A stretch of DNA of 64,000 nucleotides, from positions 558,001-622,000 of the forward strand of contig CAVOZC010000001.1 in the NCBI GenBank assembly GCA_963700865.1, written 5' to 3'. Made by a program: the position numbers and the translations under genes. The DNA comes from CAVOGJ01 sp963700865. Its GTDB lineage: Bacteria; Planctomycetota; Planctomycetia; Pirellulales; Pirellulaceae. Shown here piece after piece: positions 36,327-45,380 of the stretch. Within the stretch, counting starts at the first letter, position 1, and every line of letters begins with the position of its first letter. The notes under the pieces are model-generated. The model saw only the letters and a program-made list of their open reading frames with translations. It was not told the origin of the DNA and searched no databases.

Positions 36327-38684
36327 TTAGTTGCCTCCCCACAAGACGCGAGCCGCCATCAAGAGCATCATGCCCACGACCATCGCCAAGCCATAAAAAG
36401 GCACGAAGCCCATCTGCAGTCGTCTCGCCAGCGAACCCATGGCCCGCGGCAACCAACCGCACAGATTGACAAGGCCGTCGACGACCCACCGATCCACCAG
36501 GTAAGACAGCCAGGCAAGGCCTTCCAACGGTTTGACGATGCACCAGCCGTAGATCTCGTCGACATAAAATTTGTGCAGCGACCAGCGATAAGGGCGACCT
36601 AGCCAGGAGAGATCCAGGATGCGGGCAATGGCGGTCACTTCACGCTGGTTGCCCAAATACAGGTAAGCCGCGATGGCAATCCCCACCACGGCAATCGCGG
36701 TGCTGAGCAGCGCCACGTCCATGTGAAAAACGCCAGGGGCGGGAGTGCTGCGTGCCTGCCGATCCGCCAGCGAGGGCGTGTACGCCAGCAGGTCCACGAA
36801 CCCGTGCGTCGACTCGAGGATATATCCGATCGCGGCGGCGAAGGCCGCGAGAATCACCAACGGGATCCACATCGAGCCAGGCGATTCGTGCGCGTGATGG
36901 CCCGCCTCGTGCGGAATTCGCTCCTCTCCGTAAAACGTCATAAAAAACGCGCGGAAGGTATAAATCGCCGTCAGCAACGAGGAAAAAAGCGCGATTCGAT
37001 AAAGCCACGGATACACCTGGGCCCCACATCGCAATTCGCCCTCGGAAAACAACCGCAAGTGGGACGTGCTGACGGCGGCATGGCCCGATTCGCCGTGGTC
37101 GGGTGCGTGCTGACTGGCCTCGGCATGGTTGGACGCCAGTTGCGTTTGCTGGTCGGACGTCCCGGACAGCGGGTGGGCCACCAGCATCACCTGGGCCTGC
37201 TCCCAGTTCTCGGCGGTTGCGACTTCTCCCGCTCCGCCGGGCAGCGGGGTCAGCCGCTCGTCGAGGGCCGTTTGCAGCGCCTGCCCCTGGTCACGCACCG
37301 ATGCGACGATCGCATCCTTGCTCCAAAAACCGGACAAGGGAAACAGACCGGCGAGAGCCAGGCAGCCAATGGCAAACGTGGCGCTGGTGATCGGCATTCG
37401 TTTTCGCAAGCCGCCGAAGCGACGCATATCGATCACACCCCCCATCGCGTGCATGACGCTCCCGGAGCCGAGGAACAGGAGCGCTTTGAAGAAGGCGTGC
37501 GTCAGCAGATGGAACATGCCGGCCGAGATCCCCGCCAGCGTTCCCGTTCCCAGCCCCAGAAACATGAATCCGAGTTGGCTGACCGTCGAATAGGCCAGGA
37601 CGCGTTTTAAATCAAATTGGGTCAACGCGATCAGTCCCGCCATCAAGGCGGTGCTTCCGCCGATGCAGGCCACGGTGACTTGCGCGGTGGGGGACACGAG
37701 AAACAAGGGCGTACAGCGGGTGATCATGTAAACGCCGGCCGTTACCATCGTCGCCGCATGGATCAGCGCGCTGACCGGCGTGGGACCCTCCATGGCATCG
37801 GGCAGCCACACGTGGAGGGGAATCTGTGCACTCTTGCCGCAGGCACCCAGCATCAGCAGCAGACAGATGGCCAGCCCCAGACCGCCCCCGACGAACGCGC
37901 CGGCCGCCAATCGCGATTGGCCCAGCACGCCGGCGATGGCCGCCGTGTCATGAAAATTCCACGTGCCGTAGGTGGTCCAGATCAGAAACAGCGCCAACGC
38001 AAAACCAAAATCCCCCACGCGATTGACCAGAAACGCCTTCATCCCCGCGGCCGCAGCGCTCGGCTTTTCGTACCAAAATCCGATCAGCAGATAGCTACAA
38101 ACGCCGACCGCCTCCCAGAACACGAACAGCAGGAGAAAGTTGCTTACGGAAACCAGCGAGGTCATTGAAAACACAAATAGGCCGACATAGGCGAAGAAAC
38201 GCCAATAGCCAGTTTCGCCCTGCATGTAGCCGCACGAATAGACGGCCACCAGGAGGCTGATGAACGTCACCATCACCAACATGATGGCCGTGAGCGGATC
38301 GGCCCGCAGTGCGACATCGATGCGGAAATCGCGTCCTCCGGTCGATCCGGCTGGCACCGCCGGATTGGGGCCCAGCGATGCGGGCTGGGCCGTCTGGGGA
38401 TAGGCCTCGGGCACCCAGGCCCACGTCCAGTACGTTTCGATCTCCTGGAAGCCAATCTCGCCCGCTTCCTCTCCATTGGTCGCCGCCTGCCGCGCGGCGG
38501 CAACCTGGGAACTCACATGACCGGCCAGCAGCAGGCTACACAGAAAGGCACCGCCAATCCCCAGAATCACCGGCCAGTGGCTGCGCGACCGCAGAACCTT
38601 CGGACCCAAAACCGCCGTCAGAACGGCCGCCAGCAGCGGCAGCCCGGGTATCAGGATCAGAAGCGTACGAGTGCTGGCGATCAT
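36327..38684 (-). CDS. nuoL: NADH-quinone oxidoreductase subunit L
   Basis: This 785-residue largest antiporter-like subunit carries the long lateral helix. Visible family motifs include FVFWEAVGVCSYLLIGFWYE, GKSAQIPLHVWLPDAMEGPT and VLAYSTVSQLGFMFLGLG. It exceeds the usual 610-660 because of two insertions: a linker after the second helix (about residues 60-125, with EIETYWTWAWVPEAYPQ) and a Gln/His-rich loop near residues 490-570. The lateral helix and C-terminal anchor are retained. The gene follows nuoK with only 34 bases between and precedes nuoM by three, all in one operon. Confidence 0.97.
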   Translation of the reverse strand: MIASTRTLLILIPGLPLLAAVLTAVLGPKVLRSRSHWPVILGIGGAFLCSLLLAGHVSSQVAAARQAATNGEEAGEIGFQEIETYWTWAWVPEAYPQTAQPASLGPNPAVPAGSTGGRDFRIDVALRADPLTAIMLVMVTFISLLVAVYSCGYMQGETGYWRFFAYVGLFVFSMTSLVSVSNFLLLFVFWEAVGVCSYLLIGFWYEKPSAAAAGMKAFLVNRVGDFGFALALFLIWTTYGTWNFHDTAAIAGVLGQSRLAAGAFVGGGLGLAICLLLMLGACGKSAQIPLHVWLPDAMEGPTPVSALIHAATMVTAGVYMITRCTPLFLVSPTAQVTVACIGGSTALMAGLIALTQFDLKRVLAYSTVSQLGFMFLGLGTGTLAGISAGMFHLLTHAFFKALLFLGSGSVMHAMGGVIDMRRFGGLRKRMPITSATFAIGCLALAGLFPLSGFWSKDAIVASVRDQGQALQTALDERLTPLPGGAGEVATAENWEQAQVMLVAHPLSGTSDQQTQLASNHAEASQHAPDHGESGHAAVSTSHLRLFSEGELRCGAQVYPWLYRIALFSSLLTAIYTFRAFFMTFYGEERIPHEAGHHAHESPGSMWIPLVILAAFAAAIGYILESTHGFVDLLAYTPSLADRQARSTPAPGVFHMDVALLSTAIAVVGIAIAAYLYLGNQREVTAIARILDLSWLGRPYRWSLHKFYVDEIYGWCIVKPLEGLAWLSYLVDRWVVDGLVNLCGWLPRAMGSLARRLQMGFVPFYGLAMVVGMMLLMAARVLWGGN

Positions 38685-38718
38685 GGGAAGTAGGTTCCGC
38701 TTGGGTGGAATCGAGGCC

Positions 38719-39165
38719 TTACACGTGGGTGCGATAAATCTCTTTTTCCGGATCGACGACCGGTTGCACGCCGGCCGGCGTCAGGTGAGGCCACCATCGC
38801 GACGGATCGAGATCTTCGGGCACCTCGTGATCCACGAAGGGCGTTTGCCCTGCTTCGCGAACCTCCTGCCAATTCGCGATATCAAGACTGCCGGACCGTT
38901 TGCAAAGCAGCAACACCAGCACGAGGGCAATACCTGCTTCGCAGGCAGCCACGGTGATGATGAAGACGACCAGCATTTGCCCATCCCAATTGTCATGAAA
39001 CCGTCCCCAGGCGATCAGGCAGAGCGATACGCCTTGCAGCATCATTTCGACGGCCAAGAACATGACAATCAGGTTGCGGCGCACGAGGAAGCCGACCAGC
39101 CCCAACCCGAAGAGCAAGGCGCCCACCGCCAGGTAGCCTTGTAGGAGTGCCGTTTCCGCCATCAT
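38719..39165 (-). CDS. nuoK: NADH-quinone oxidoreductase subunit K with C-terminal extension
   Basis: This 148-residue protein has three membrane helices and the conserved acidic residues in MFLAVEMMLQGVSL and VAACEAGIALVLVLLL of complex I proton channels. The family length is about 100. About 45 extra residues follow the last helix (ANWQEVREAGQTPFVDHEVP onward); they are polar and Pro-rich. The start overlaps the nuoJ stop (ATGA). The added tail may contact the hydrophilic arm or nothing at all; I cannot tell. Confidence 0.96.
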   Translation of the reverse strand: MMAETALLQGYLAVGALLFGLGLVGFLVRRNLIVMFLAVEMMLQGVSLCLIAWGRFHDNWDGQMLVVFIITVAACEAGIALVLVLLLCKRSGSLDIANWQEVREAGQTPFVDHEVPEDLDPSRWWPHLTPAGVQPVVDPEKEIYRTHV

Positions 39166-39956
39166 CCCGCCCCTCCGTTACCGCTCGCAAGGAAACGTCG
39201 CTCGCGGCGATCGGCCCCGTAGGAAGCGATGGCCACGGCCCCCACCAGCGCCGCCAACAGGAGTGTGCCGGCAACCTGGACCGCGACGAGCTGTTTTGAA
39301 AACAGCTGTGCTCCCACATGGGCCACGTGCTCACTGGCGAGCAGACTCCGTTCGCCCGTCACGTGGTCCAAGGCATCAAGATCGCTGCGGGCGACCGCCC
39401 ACACCACGAGTGCGGCCAGCCCCACGCCGGCCAGACAACTCAACAGGGAAGCCCATTTGCCCCAACTGATCCGATCGTAGAACGAATGCCCTTCGGGTTG
39501 GGCCAGCATCAGAACGAAGAGAAAGGTCACGACGATGGCCCCGGCGTAGACGGCGACCGTGGCCACGCCCAGGAACTGGGCACCATTGATCAGGAACAGG
39601 CCACCGACCCCCAGCAGCATGAGTGCAAACCAGATCGCTGAGTAAACGGGGCTTTGCGAGGTGATGGTCGCCACGGCAGCCGACAGGGTAATCCCCGTGA
39701 GCATCCAGAACAGCACGGCCAGCACGCCCTCACCGAGCGGATCGATGACGCTGAACAGACAGATGGCTCCCACCACGGCCAGCAAGGCGCCCGTCAGGTG
39801 CCGCCAATGACTGCGACTGGGCAACAGGCACCATAAGCCAAGCCCGCCTAGCAGCGTGGCAGCGACCAGGCGTCCCTCGATGGTTCCCAAAGCGGCGAGC
39901 CAGCGGGACCATGTCCCGGCAGGTTCGGCGTCGGCGAGCAACAAGGACATCATCAT
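39162..39956 (-). CDS. nuoJ: NADH-quinone oxidoreductase subunit J
   Basis: This 264-residue membrane subunit of complex I. Its first membrane helix is preceded by about 60 extra residues, including a helix (LVAATLLGGLGLWCLLP), so it is longer than typical (about 165-200). The core pattern is VAVYAGAIVVTFLFVLMLAQP, matching the conserved gating helix with its pi-bulge region. The start is ATG 39956, overlapping the nuoI stop (ATGA), and its end overlaps nuoK the same way. The short C-terminal tail (RRERRFLASGNGGAG) is basic. Confidence 0.95.
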   Translation of the reverse strand: MMMSLLLADAEPAGTWSRWLAALGTIEGRLVAATLLGGLGLWCLLPSRSHWRHLTGALLAVVGAICLFSVIDPLGEGVLAVLFWMLTGITLSAAVATITSQSPVYSAIWFALMLLGVGGLFLINGAQFLGVATVAVYAGAIVVTFLFVLMLAQPEGHSFYDRISWGKWASLLSCLAGVGLAALVVWAVARSDLDALDHVTGERSLLASEHVAHVGAQLFSKQLVAVQVAGTLLLAALVGAVAIASYGADRRERRFLASGNGGAG

Positions 39957-40489
39957 GTCGCCGTCCCCCCGTATGCACGTGACTTCATCGGCTCACTGTC
40001 CTTGGTCGCATCGTAGACGCTCAGCAATTTCTCTTTATCAAAGATCATTTCCTCGCGGCTGCGTCCGGTCAGATTGTAGAGACTGGTGAGCTCGATCGCA
40101 TCCACGGGACATGCCTCTTCGCACATCCCGCAGTAGATACAGCGTAATTCGTCAATCGCGAAACTCTCCGGATACTTTTCGCGGTCGGGCCAGGGGCTCT
40201 CGACACCGATGATGTCAATACAATGGGCCGGGCAGGCGGTGGCGCAAAGAAAGCAGGCCACGCACTTGATCCTCCCCTGTTCGTCGCGATTTAGACGATG
40301 CACGCCGCGATAGATCAGCTTATTATCAATCTGCGGCTCTTCTTCGGGGTAACTGACCGTCACCTTGGGACTGACCATGTGTCGCGCGGTTGTGGTGAGC
40401 CCACCGGCGATCAACGGCAGGTACATTCGCCCAGCCAATCCCAACCGCGGCTCCTCGACCCAAGTGACCCTCGCATCGTTAGCTTTCAT
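39953..40489 (-). CDS. nuoI: NADH-quinone oxidoreductase subunit I
   Basis: This 178-residue peripheral-arm subunit carries two [4Fe-4S] clusters (N6a, N6b). Both ligand sets are intact: CVACFLCATACPAHC and CIYCGMCEEACPVDA. It passes electrons from NuoG towards NuoB and the quinone site. The start ATG 40489 lies four bases after the nuoH stop. The N-terminal region reads AGGLTTTARHMVSPKVTVSYPE, typical of the family. No unusual features. Confidence 0.97.
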   Translation of the reverse strand: MKANDARVTWVEEPRLGLAGRMYLPLIAGGLTTTARHMVSPKVTVSYPEEEPQIDNKLIYRGVHRLNRDEQGRIKCVACFLCATACPAHCIDIIGVESPWPDREKYPESFAIDELRCIYCGMCEEACPVDAIELTSLYNLTGRSREEMIFDKEKLLSVYDATKDSEPMKSRAYGGTAT

Positions 40490-40493
40490 CCGC

Positions 40494-41750
40494 TTATCCT
40501 TCCAGTTGTGCGTCGATCGACGATGGATCGAGATCGGTCCGCGGCCGATTGTCGGCGATCAAAGGAGCGATCCCGGCCACGGCCAGGCTGGTCACTACGA
40601 CGACCGCCCAGCCAGACGCGGAGGCGACGAGCAATCCGGTGAGCGACGTTTCGCCTCCCAACCACCCCAGGTGTTGGGCTTCGGTGACCAGGGCCACGGC
40701 CACCAGGTTCACGATCCCCAAGGGCAACATGATTTTCCAGGCGAGCGACATCAGCTGGTCGAAGCGAAAACGGGGCCAAGACCACCGTACCAGCATAAAA
40801 AACAGCACGACCGCAAAGATCTTGGCGAACAAAACGCCAATACGGGCCAGGGCGAGAAACCAGGTAATTTCGTCCGCCGGACCACCCGTCAGACCCCAGA
40901 AGTGCCAGCCCCCTAAAAATAAAATCGAGATCAGAAACGAGGCGGTGATCATATGGATGAATTCGGCCGTCAAGAACAGCACCAGCTTGATGCCGGCATA
41001 TTCCGTATGGTAGCCACCCACCAACTCCTGCTCGCATTCAGGCAGGTCGAAGGGGAGCCGAGCCGCTTCGGCAAAGGCCGCCACGACGAACACGACAAAC
41101 CCCAAGGGCTGCAGCAAGGCAAACCAGAAGCCGGTCGAGGCCTGCTGATCGATAATCGCCTCCAATCGCAAAGATCCGGTCGCCAGCACGACGCCCAGGA
41201 TGCCCAGCCCCAACGGCAATTCGTAGGCGATCATCTGGGCGCTGGAGCGCAAGCCACCCAGGAAGCTGTACTTGCTGTTACTGGCCCAGCCTCCCAGAAT
41301 CACTCCGTAGACGGCGATACTAGAGAGGGCAAAGACATAGACCAGCCCGACATCGAGTTGCGGCGCGACGACCAGGTCCAGCGGCTCGTCCCACCAGCCG
41401 GGGACTGCCGGCAGCTGGCTGCCGAACGGAATCACGGCGAAAATCGCCAAGGCCGCCGACATGATCACGAGGGGGGCCAGCACGAACAGCCGCCGGTCGA
41501 CCTGCGCCGGTGTGTACTCTTCCTTCAAGATCATCTTGATGCCGTCGGCAATGGGCTGGCCAAGCCCGAACAGCTTGAGATCCTTTCCGCCGAAAAGGCT
41601 GAGCGGCAGCCCGACCCGGTTCGGCCCGCGCCGATCCTGCACCCAGGCCGCCACGCGTCGCTCAAGTAACACGAAATAAGCGGCGGCCCCCATGATGCCG
41701 TTCAGCAGCAGAAAACCCTTCAGGAAGGCAGCGATGGAAATGTCAAGCAT
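40494..41750 (-). CDS. nuoH: NADH-quinone oxidoreductase subunit H
   Basis: This 418-residue membrane subunit forms part of the quinone chamber and the first proton path. Conserved loops are intact: RRGPNRVGLPLSLFGG, the Glu-rich FAEAARLPFDLPECEQELVGG and EYAGIKLVLFLTAEFIHM. Eight to nine helices are visible. The start lies two bases after the nuoG stop. An additional C-terminal segment beyond the last helix (RPRTDLDPSSIDAQLEG) is polar. Confidence 0.97.
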   Translation of the reverse strand: MLDISIAAFLKGFLLLNGIMGAAAYFVLLERRVAAWVQDRRGPNRVGLPLSLFGGKDLKLFGLGQPIADGIKMILKEEYTPAQVDRRLFVLAPLVIMSAALAIFAVIPFGSQLPAVPGWWDEPLDLVVAPQLDVGLVYVFALSSIAVYGVILGGWASNSKYSFLGGLRSSAQMIAYELPLGLGILGVVLATGSLRLEAIIDQQASTGFWFALLQPLGFVVFVVAAFAEAARLPFDLPECEQELVGGYHTEYAGIKLVLFLTAEFIHMITASFLISILFLGGWHFWGLTGGPADEITWFLALARIGVLFAKIFAVVLFFMLVRWSWPRFRFDQLMSLAWKIMLPLGIVNLVAVALVTEAQHLGWLGGETSLTGLLVASASGWAVVVVTSLAVAGIAPLIADNRPRTDLDPSSIDAQLEG

Positions 41751-41752
41751 GC

Positions 41753-43373
41753 CTAAGCCTCTGCCAATTGGTGAATGCGGAGGTCCACGCCCTCCGCGGG
41801 CATCGGACCGGCCGCGGCGGCGAAGAAACTAATCTCACGCGCTACGTCCGCCAGAATCTTCCGCGGTTGATACAGTCCCGATCGCTTCGTCAATCGCCAC
41901 AGGAGTTGCCCGTCCGACATGACACCCGCCGGCGGCCGAATCGCCCAATCGAACGACTGCAAGCGGTCGTTAAAGTTGACGTAGGATCCAGCCCGCTCGG
42001 CGAAGGCGACACCTGGCAACTGGTAAGTCGCTTGCGCCCACAAAGGCGACTCGAACAAGTCATGAACGATCGTCAATTCGATTTGACTCAATACAGCCGC
42101 CTGCTCCGCATCGATCCAATCGGGACGCACGTAGCCTCCCGCAACCCACAAGCCGCCGATCGCCTCGGAAGCCAGCCGCGGCAGAAAATCCTCGAAGCTC
42201 ACCAGCTCACCCGCTACCGACGCCAATACCGCTTCCACACCGCGGCGATTGGGGCACTTCTCGGACCGAATCGTAAAGCCATTCGGAAACCGCTCGTCCT
42301 CCCCCTGGTGTGGAATCGGACCGACCGCCAACAAGGCCTTGCTGTCGAGCGACCGCAGATAGGTCGCCAGCAGATAAGCCTCTTCGACCGTCGACATGAG
42401 GGGACACAAGGGCCGCCAGGCGACCGGCGGACCGCAATGACGATTCCAGCAACTGAGGCACCTGAGACCACTCGATCTTTTCGTACTCACTATCGGCCGC
42501 CAAGCGGCTCGGTTCGTGCCTTCGCGACTTGTCATGCACGTGCTTGAAACCGTAACGCCCTTCGTCACAGATCCACCACTGGTTCACGTGAGGATTTTCA
42601 CGCGGCTTGATGCGATAGATGCGATCCTGATTTTCATCGACATGGATCGAGCAGCCGGTCGAGCAACCGGCGCAGACGCTGGGCCGAGGCTGCATGAACC
42701 AGACCCGCTGCGAATAAAGAAAATCCCGATCACCCAGTGCCCCCACGGGACAGATGTCGACCACGTTACCTGACATTTTGTTGGCGAGAGGAAAGCCAGG
42801 GAAGACATCGATTTCTTCGTGAGCTCCGCGATTGACGACCATCAATTCGCTCGTCCCCGTGATCTCACGGGTGAAGCGGACGCAACGGGTACACATCACA
42901 CAACGGTCGACGAAGAGAGTCACCGTGTCGCCGACAGGCCGACGACGGCTGGTAAATGGCTTGATATCCGCCCGCCGTTCCGGTTGCCCATGCTGAAAGT
43001 GATAATCCTGCAAGTAACACTCGCCCGCCTTATCACAGATGGGACAATCGATCGGGTGGCGAATCAGCAGGTCTTCCTCAACCATCGCGCGGGCCGCGAT
43101 GACCTGCTCGCTGTTGGTGACGAAGACCGTCCCGTCGGTGGCGGGCGTCTGGCAACCGGGCACGAGCTTGGGCACCATGCTGATCTCGCCGGTGGCGGGA
43201 TCCTTGCGGCCCGTTTCGACCAGACACATGCGACAACTGGCAACCACCGACAATCCGGGGTGCCAACAGTAGTGCGGCACATCAAAACCGGCCCGTTCGG
43301 CCGCCTGGATGCCGTTCAGCCGCTCGCCCTCGGCGATTTCCACTTCGATTCCGTTAACGATTACAGCGGGCAT
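41753..43373 (-). CDS. nuoG: NADH-quinone oxidoreductase subunit G, frameshifted in the middle
   Basis: The Fe-S relay subunit of complex I. The first about 325 residues carry the N-terminal [2Fe-2S] ligands (HYCWHPGLSVVASCRMC), the His-ligated cluster HPIDCPICDKAGEC, two CxxC sets of a ferredoxin-like domain (CVMCTRCVRF, CPVGAL) and a CxxCxxxC set (CAGCSTGCSI, WICDEGRYGF) for the extra N7-type cluster. Near 42400 the frame breaks (LAALVSPL then STVEEAYLLATYLRSLD). The rest, with AGSYVNFNDRLQSF, follows in another frame and stops at 41753. The restored protein has about 540 residues, short compared with the 700-900 of many NuoG, so the molybdopterin-like domain is reduced. The gene is 70 bases after nuoF. 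Confidence 0.95.
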
Positions 43374-43443
43374 GATGGTTACTTACAGCGAGATGTGATG
43401 GACGGGCGGGTTTGTGCGGGAACGGCGGCCGGCGGGCGTGGGG

Positions 43444-44802
43444 CTAATGCGACTCGACCACCTCCAGGGCGGGAACCGGCGTTTCGACCAGATAGCCGTC
43501 GGGATTGGTGCGGCGAATGTACGCTTCAAATTCGGGGCGAAACTTGTGGATGGCATTTTTTAACGGCCAGGCAGCCCCATCGGCCAGCCCACAGATGGTC
43601 GTGCCTGGCGTAATCCCAATCGTATTGCCGATTTCCAAAAGCAGATCGAGATCCTTGAGCCGCCCCTTCCCGGCCTTGATGCGGTCGAGCATTTTCAAGG
43701 CCCAGGACGTTCCTTCCCGGCAGGGAGTGCACTGACCGCAACTCTCGTGGGCAAAGAAGCGGGCGCTGTTGTGCAGAAAGTCAACCATCTCCACGGTTTC
43801 GTCGAGCACGACGACGGCCGCCGTGCCGAGCCCGAGGCACTGGTACCGGCCAGGCCCCGAGAAATCGAGGGGACAGTCGAACTCGGACGCCGCCAGCAAC
43901 CCCATGCTGATCCCGCCCGGGATGGCCGCCTTGGCCCGCCGCCCTTTCCAGACCCCTCCCCCAAAATCGTCGATCAGTTCCCGCACGGTGATGCCAAGTG
44001 GTGCCTCGTAGCAGCCGGGCCGATTCACATGCCCACTCAGACAATACAGCTTGGGCCCATAGCTGCCGGCATCGCGGGGATTGCTCGGGTCGGCGGGTGT
44101 CCCCATTGACATAAACCACTCCGCGCCACGCTCCGCGATGTGTTTCACACAGGCCACCGTCTCGACATTGTTCACCACGGTGGGCTTGCGAAAGACACCT
44201 TCCACGGCCGGAAAGGGCGGCTTGATCCGCGGCCAGGCCCGCTTCCCTTCGAGACTCTCGATCAATCCCGTCTCTTCGCCACAGATATAGGCGGCGGCGC
44301 CACGATGGACAAAAACGTCCAGATCGTAGCCGCTTCCCAGAATGTTGGTTCCCAAGTAGCCGGCCGCATGGCACTCGGCGATGGCTTGCTCGAGCCGTTG
44401 CCACGACCGGGGATACTCGTAGCGCAGGTAGATATACGCACGGCTGGCCTTGGTGGCGTAACAACTGATGATCAGGCCTTCGAGCACCTGGTGCGGGTCT
44501 TCTTCCATCAGGATGCGATTGTTGAACGTACCAGGCTCACTCTCGTCCGCGTTGAGGCAGAAGTAGATCGGTCCGGGATGGTCCTTCGGCAAGAATGACC
44601 ACTTCAGCCCGCAGGGAAACCCGGCGCCGCCTCGTCCTCGCAGGCGGCTGGCCTTGACCAATTCGATCACGTCGCCCGGCGAGCGATCCTGGAGCGTCTT
44701 CCGCAAAGCCTGATAACCGCCGGTCGCCTCATAGCCGGCAAGCGTATGACTGTCTGGCTGGTCGATATGCGCCAGCAATACGGGATCGAAGGGAGCCACC
44801 AT
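43444..44802 (-). CDS. nuoF: NADH-quinone oxidoreductase subunit F (NADH-binding)
   Basis: This 452-residue subunit holds FMN, the NADH site and a [4Fe-4S] cluster. Key stretches are LRGRGGAGFPCGLKW (NADH/FMN glycine loop), NADESEPGTFNNR, AYICGEETGLIESLEGKR and the cluster ligands ESCGQCTPCREG plus a later Cys in GTTICGLADGAAW. ATG 44802 is chosen because the family N-terminus begins nearby; an upstream in-frame ATG would add about 23 residues with no family match. Together with NuoE and NuoG it forms the NADH dehydrogenase module, so this is the full 14-subunit enzyme and not the 11-subunit form. Confidence 0.97.
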   Translation of the reverse strand: MVAPFDPVLLAHIDQPDSHTLAGYEATGGYQALRKTLQDRSPGDVIELVKASRLRGRGGAGFPCGLKWSFLPKDHPGPIYFCLNADESEPGTFNNRILMEEDPHQVLEGLIISCYATKASRAYIYLRYEYPRSWQRLEQAIAECHAAGYLGTNILGSGYDLDVFVHRGAAAYICGEETGLIESLEGKRAWPRIKPPFPAVEGVFRKPTVVNNVETVACVKHIAERGAEWFMSMGTPADPSNPRDAGSYGPKLYCLSGHVNRPGCYEAPLGITVRELIDDFGGGVWKGRRAKAAIPGGISMGLLAASEFDCPLDFSGPGRYQCLGLGTAAVVVLDETVEMVDFLHNSARFFAHESCGQCTPCREGTSWALKMLDRIKAGKGRLKDLDLLLEIGNTIGITPGTTICGLADGAAWPLKNAIHKFRPEFEAYIRRTNPDGYLVETPVPALEVVESH

Positions 44803-44855
44803 CTTGTATCGTGTCTTTCTTTGCCTGGAACGGACGAGCCGCGACGCGTGACCCG

Positions 44856-45356
44856 CTATTCCATTTTGCATCCAGTTTGATCGAGGAAGTCGTTCGCGGA
44901 ATCGACAGCCAGGTTCTTGTGTAGTTCGTCGCCCGCCAGCAGGCACGGCGCGTAATCGCAGGCACCCAGGCACTCGGCATATTCCAGCGTCAGCTTGCCA
45001 TCTGCCGTCGTCTCGCCAGGACGAATTCCCAACCGCTGGCACATGTGTTCCAGGACTTCCTCACCGCCGCGAAGTGCACAGCTGATCGAACGGCAGACCC
45101 AGGCGCGGGTCTCGCCATGCGGCGCGTCCTGCTTAAAGAAGCCATAAAAGGTCAGGGTGTCCTGCACTTCGGCCGGCGCCAGTTCGAGCAGTTCGGCGAT
45201 TTCCACTACCGCTTGCAAGGGAACGTGCCGCAGGTGCGCGTTGACCACATGCAGCGCAGGTAAGGTGACCGCCTGCAGGGATGGGTAACGAGGCATGAAC
45301 GCCTTGATCTCGGCGATCATTTCCTCCGTCAGAACGCGTTGCTGAGTGGTTGGCAT
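44856..45356 (-). CDS. nuoE: NADH-quinone oxidoreductase subunit E
   Basis: This 166-residue thioredoxin-like [2Fe-2S] subunit of the NADH module. The four cluster cysteines are visible in VCRSISCALRGG and LEYAECLGACDYAPC. ATG 45356 is used; a TTG at 45377 would extend it by seven residues and sits only a few bases after the nuoD stop. It lies directly before nuoF on the same strand. The ending FLDQTGCKME is within family length. Confidence 0.96.
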   Translation of the reverse strand: MPTTQQRVLTEEMIAEIKAFMPRYPSLQAVTLPALHVVNAHLRHVPLQAVVEIAELLELAPAEVQDTLTFYGFFKQDAPHGETRAWVCRSISCALRGGEEVLEHMCQRLGIRPGETTADGKLTLEYAECLGACDYAPCLLAGDELHKNLAVDSANDFLDQTGCKME

Positions 45357-45380
45357 ACGGGAAAAACTGTCTGTCAAGGG

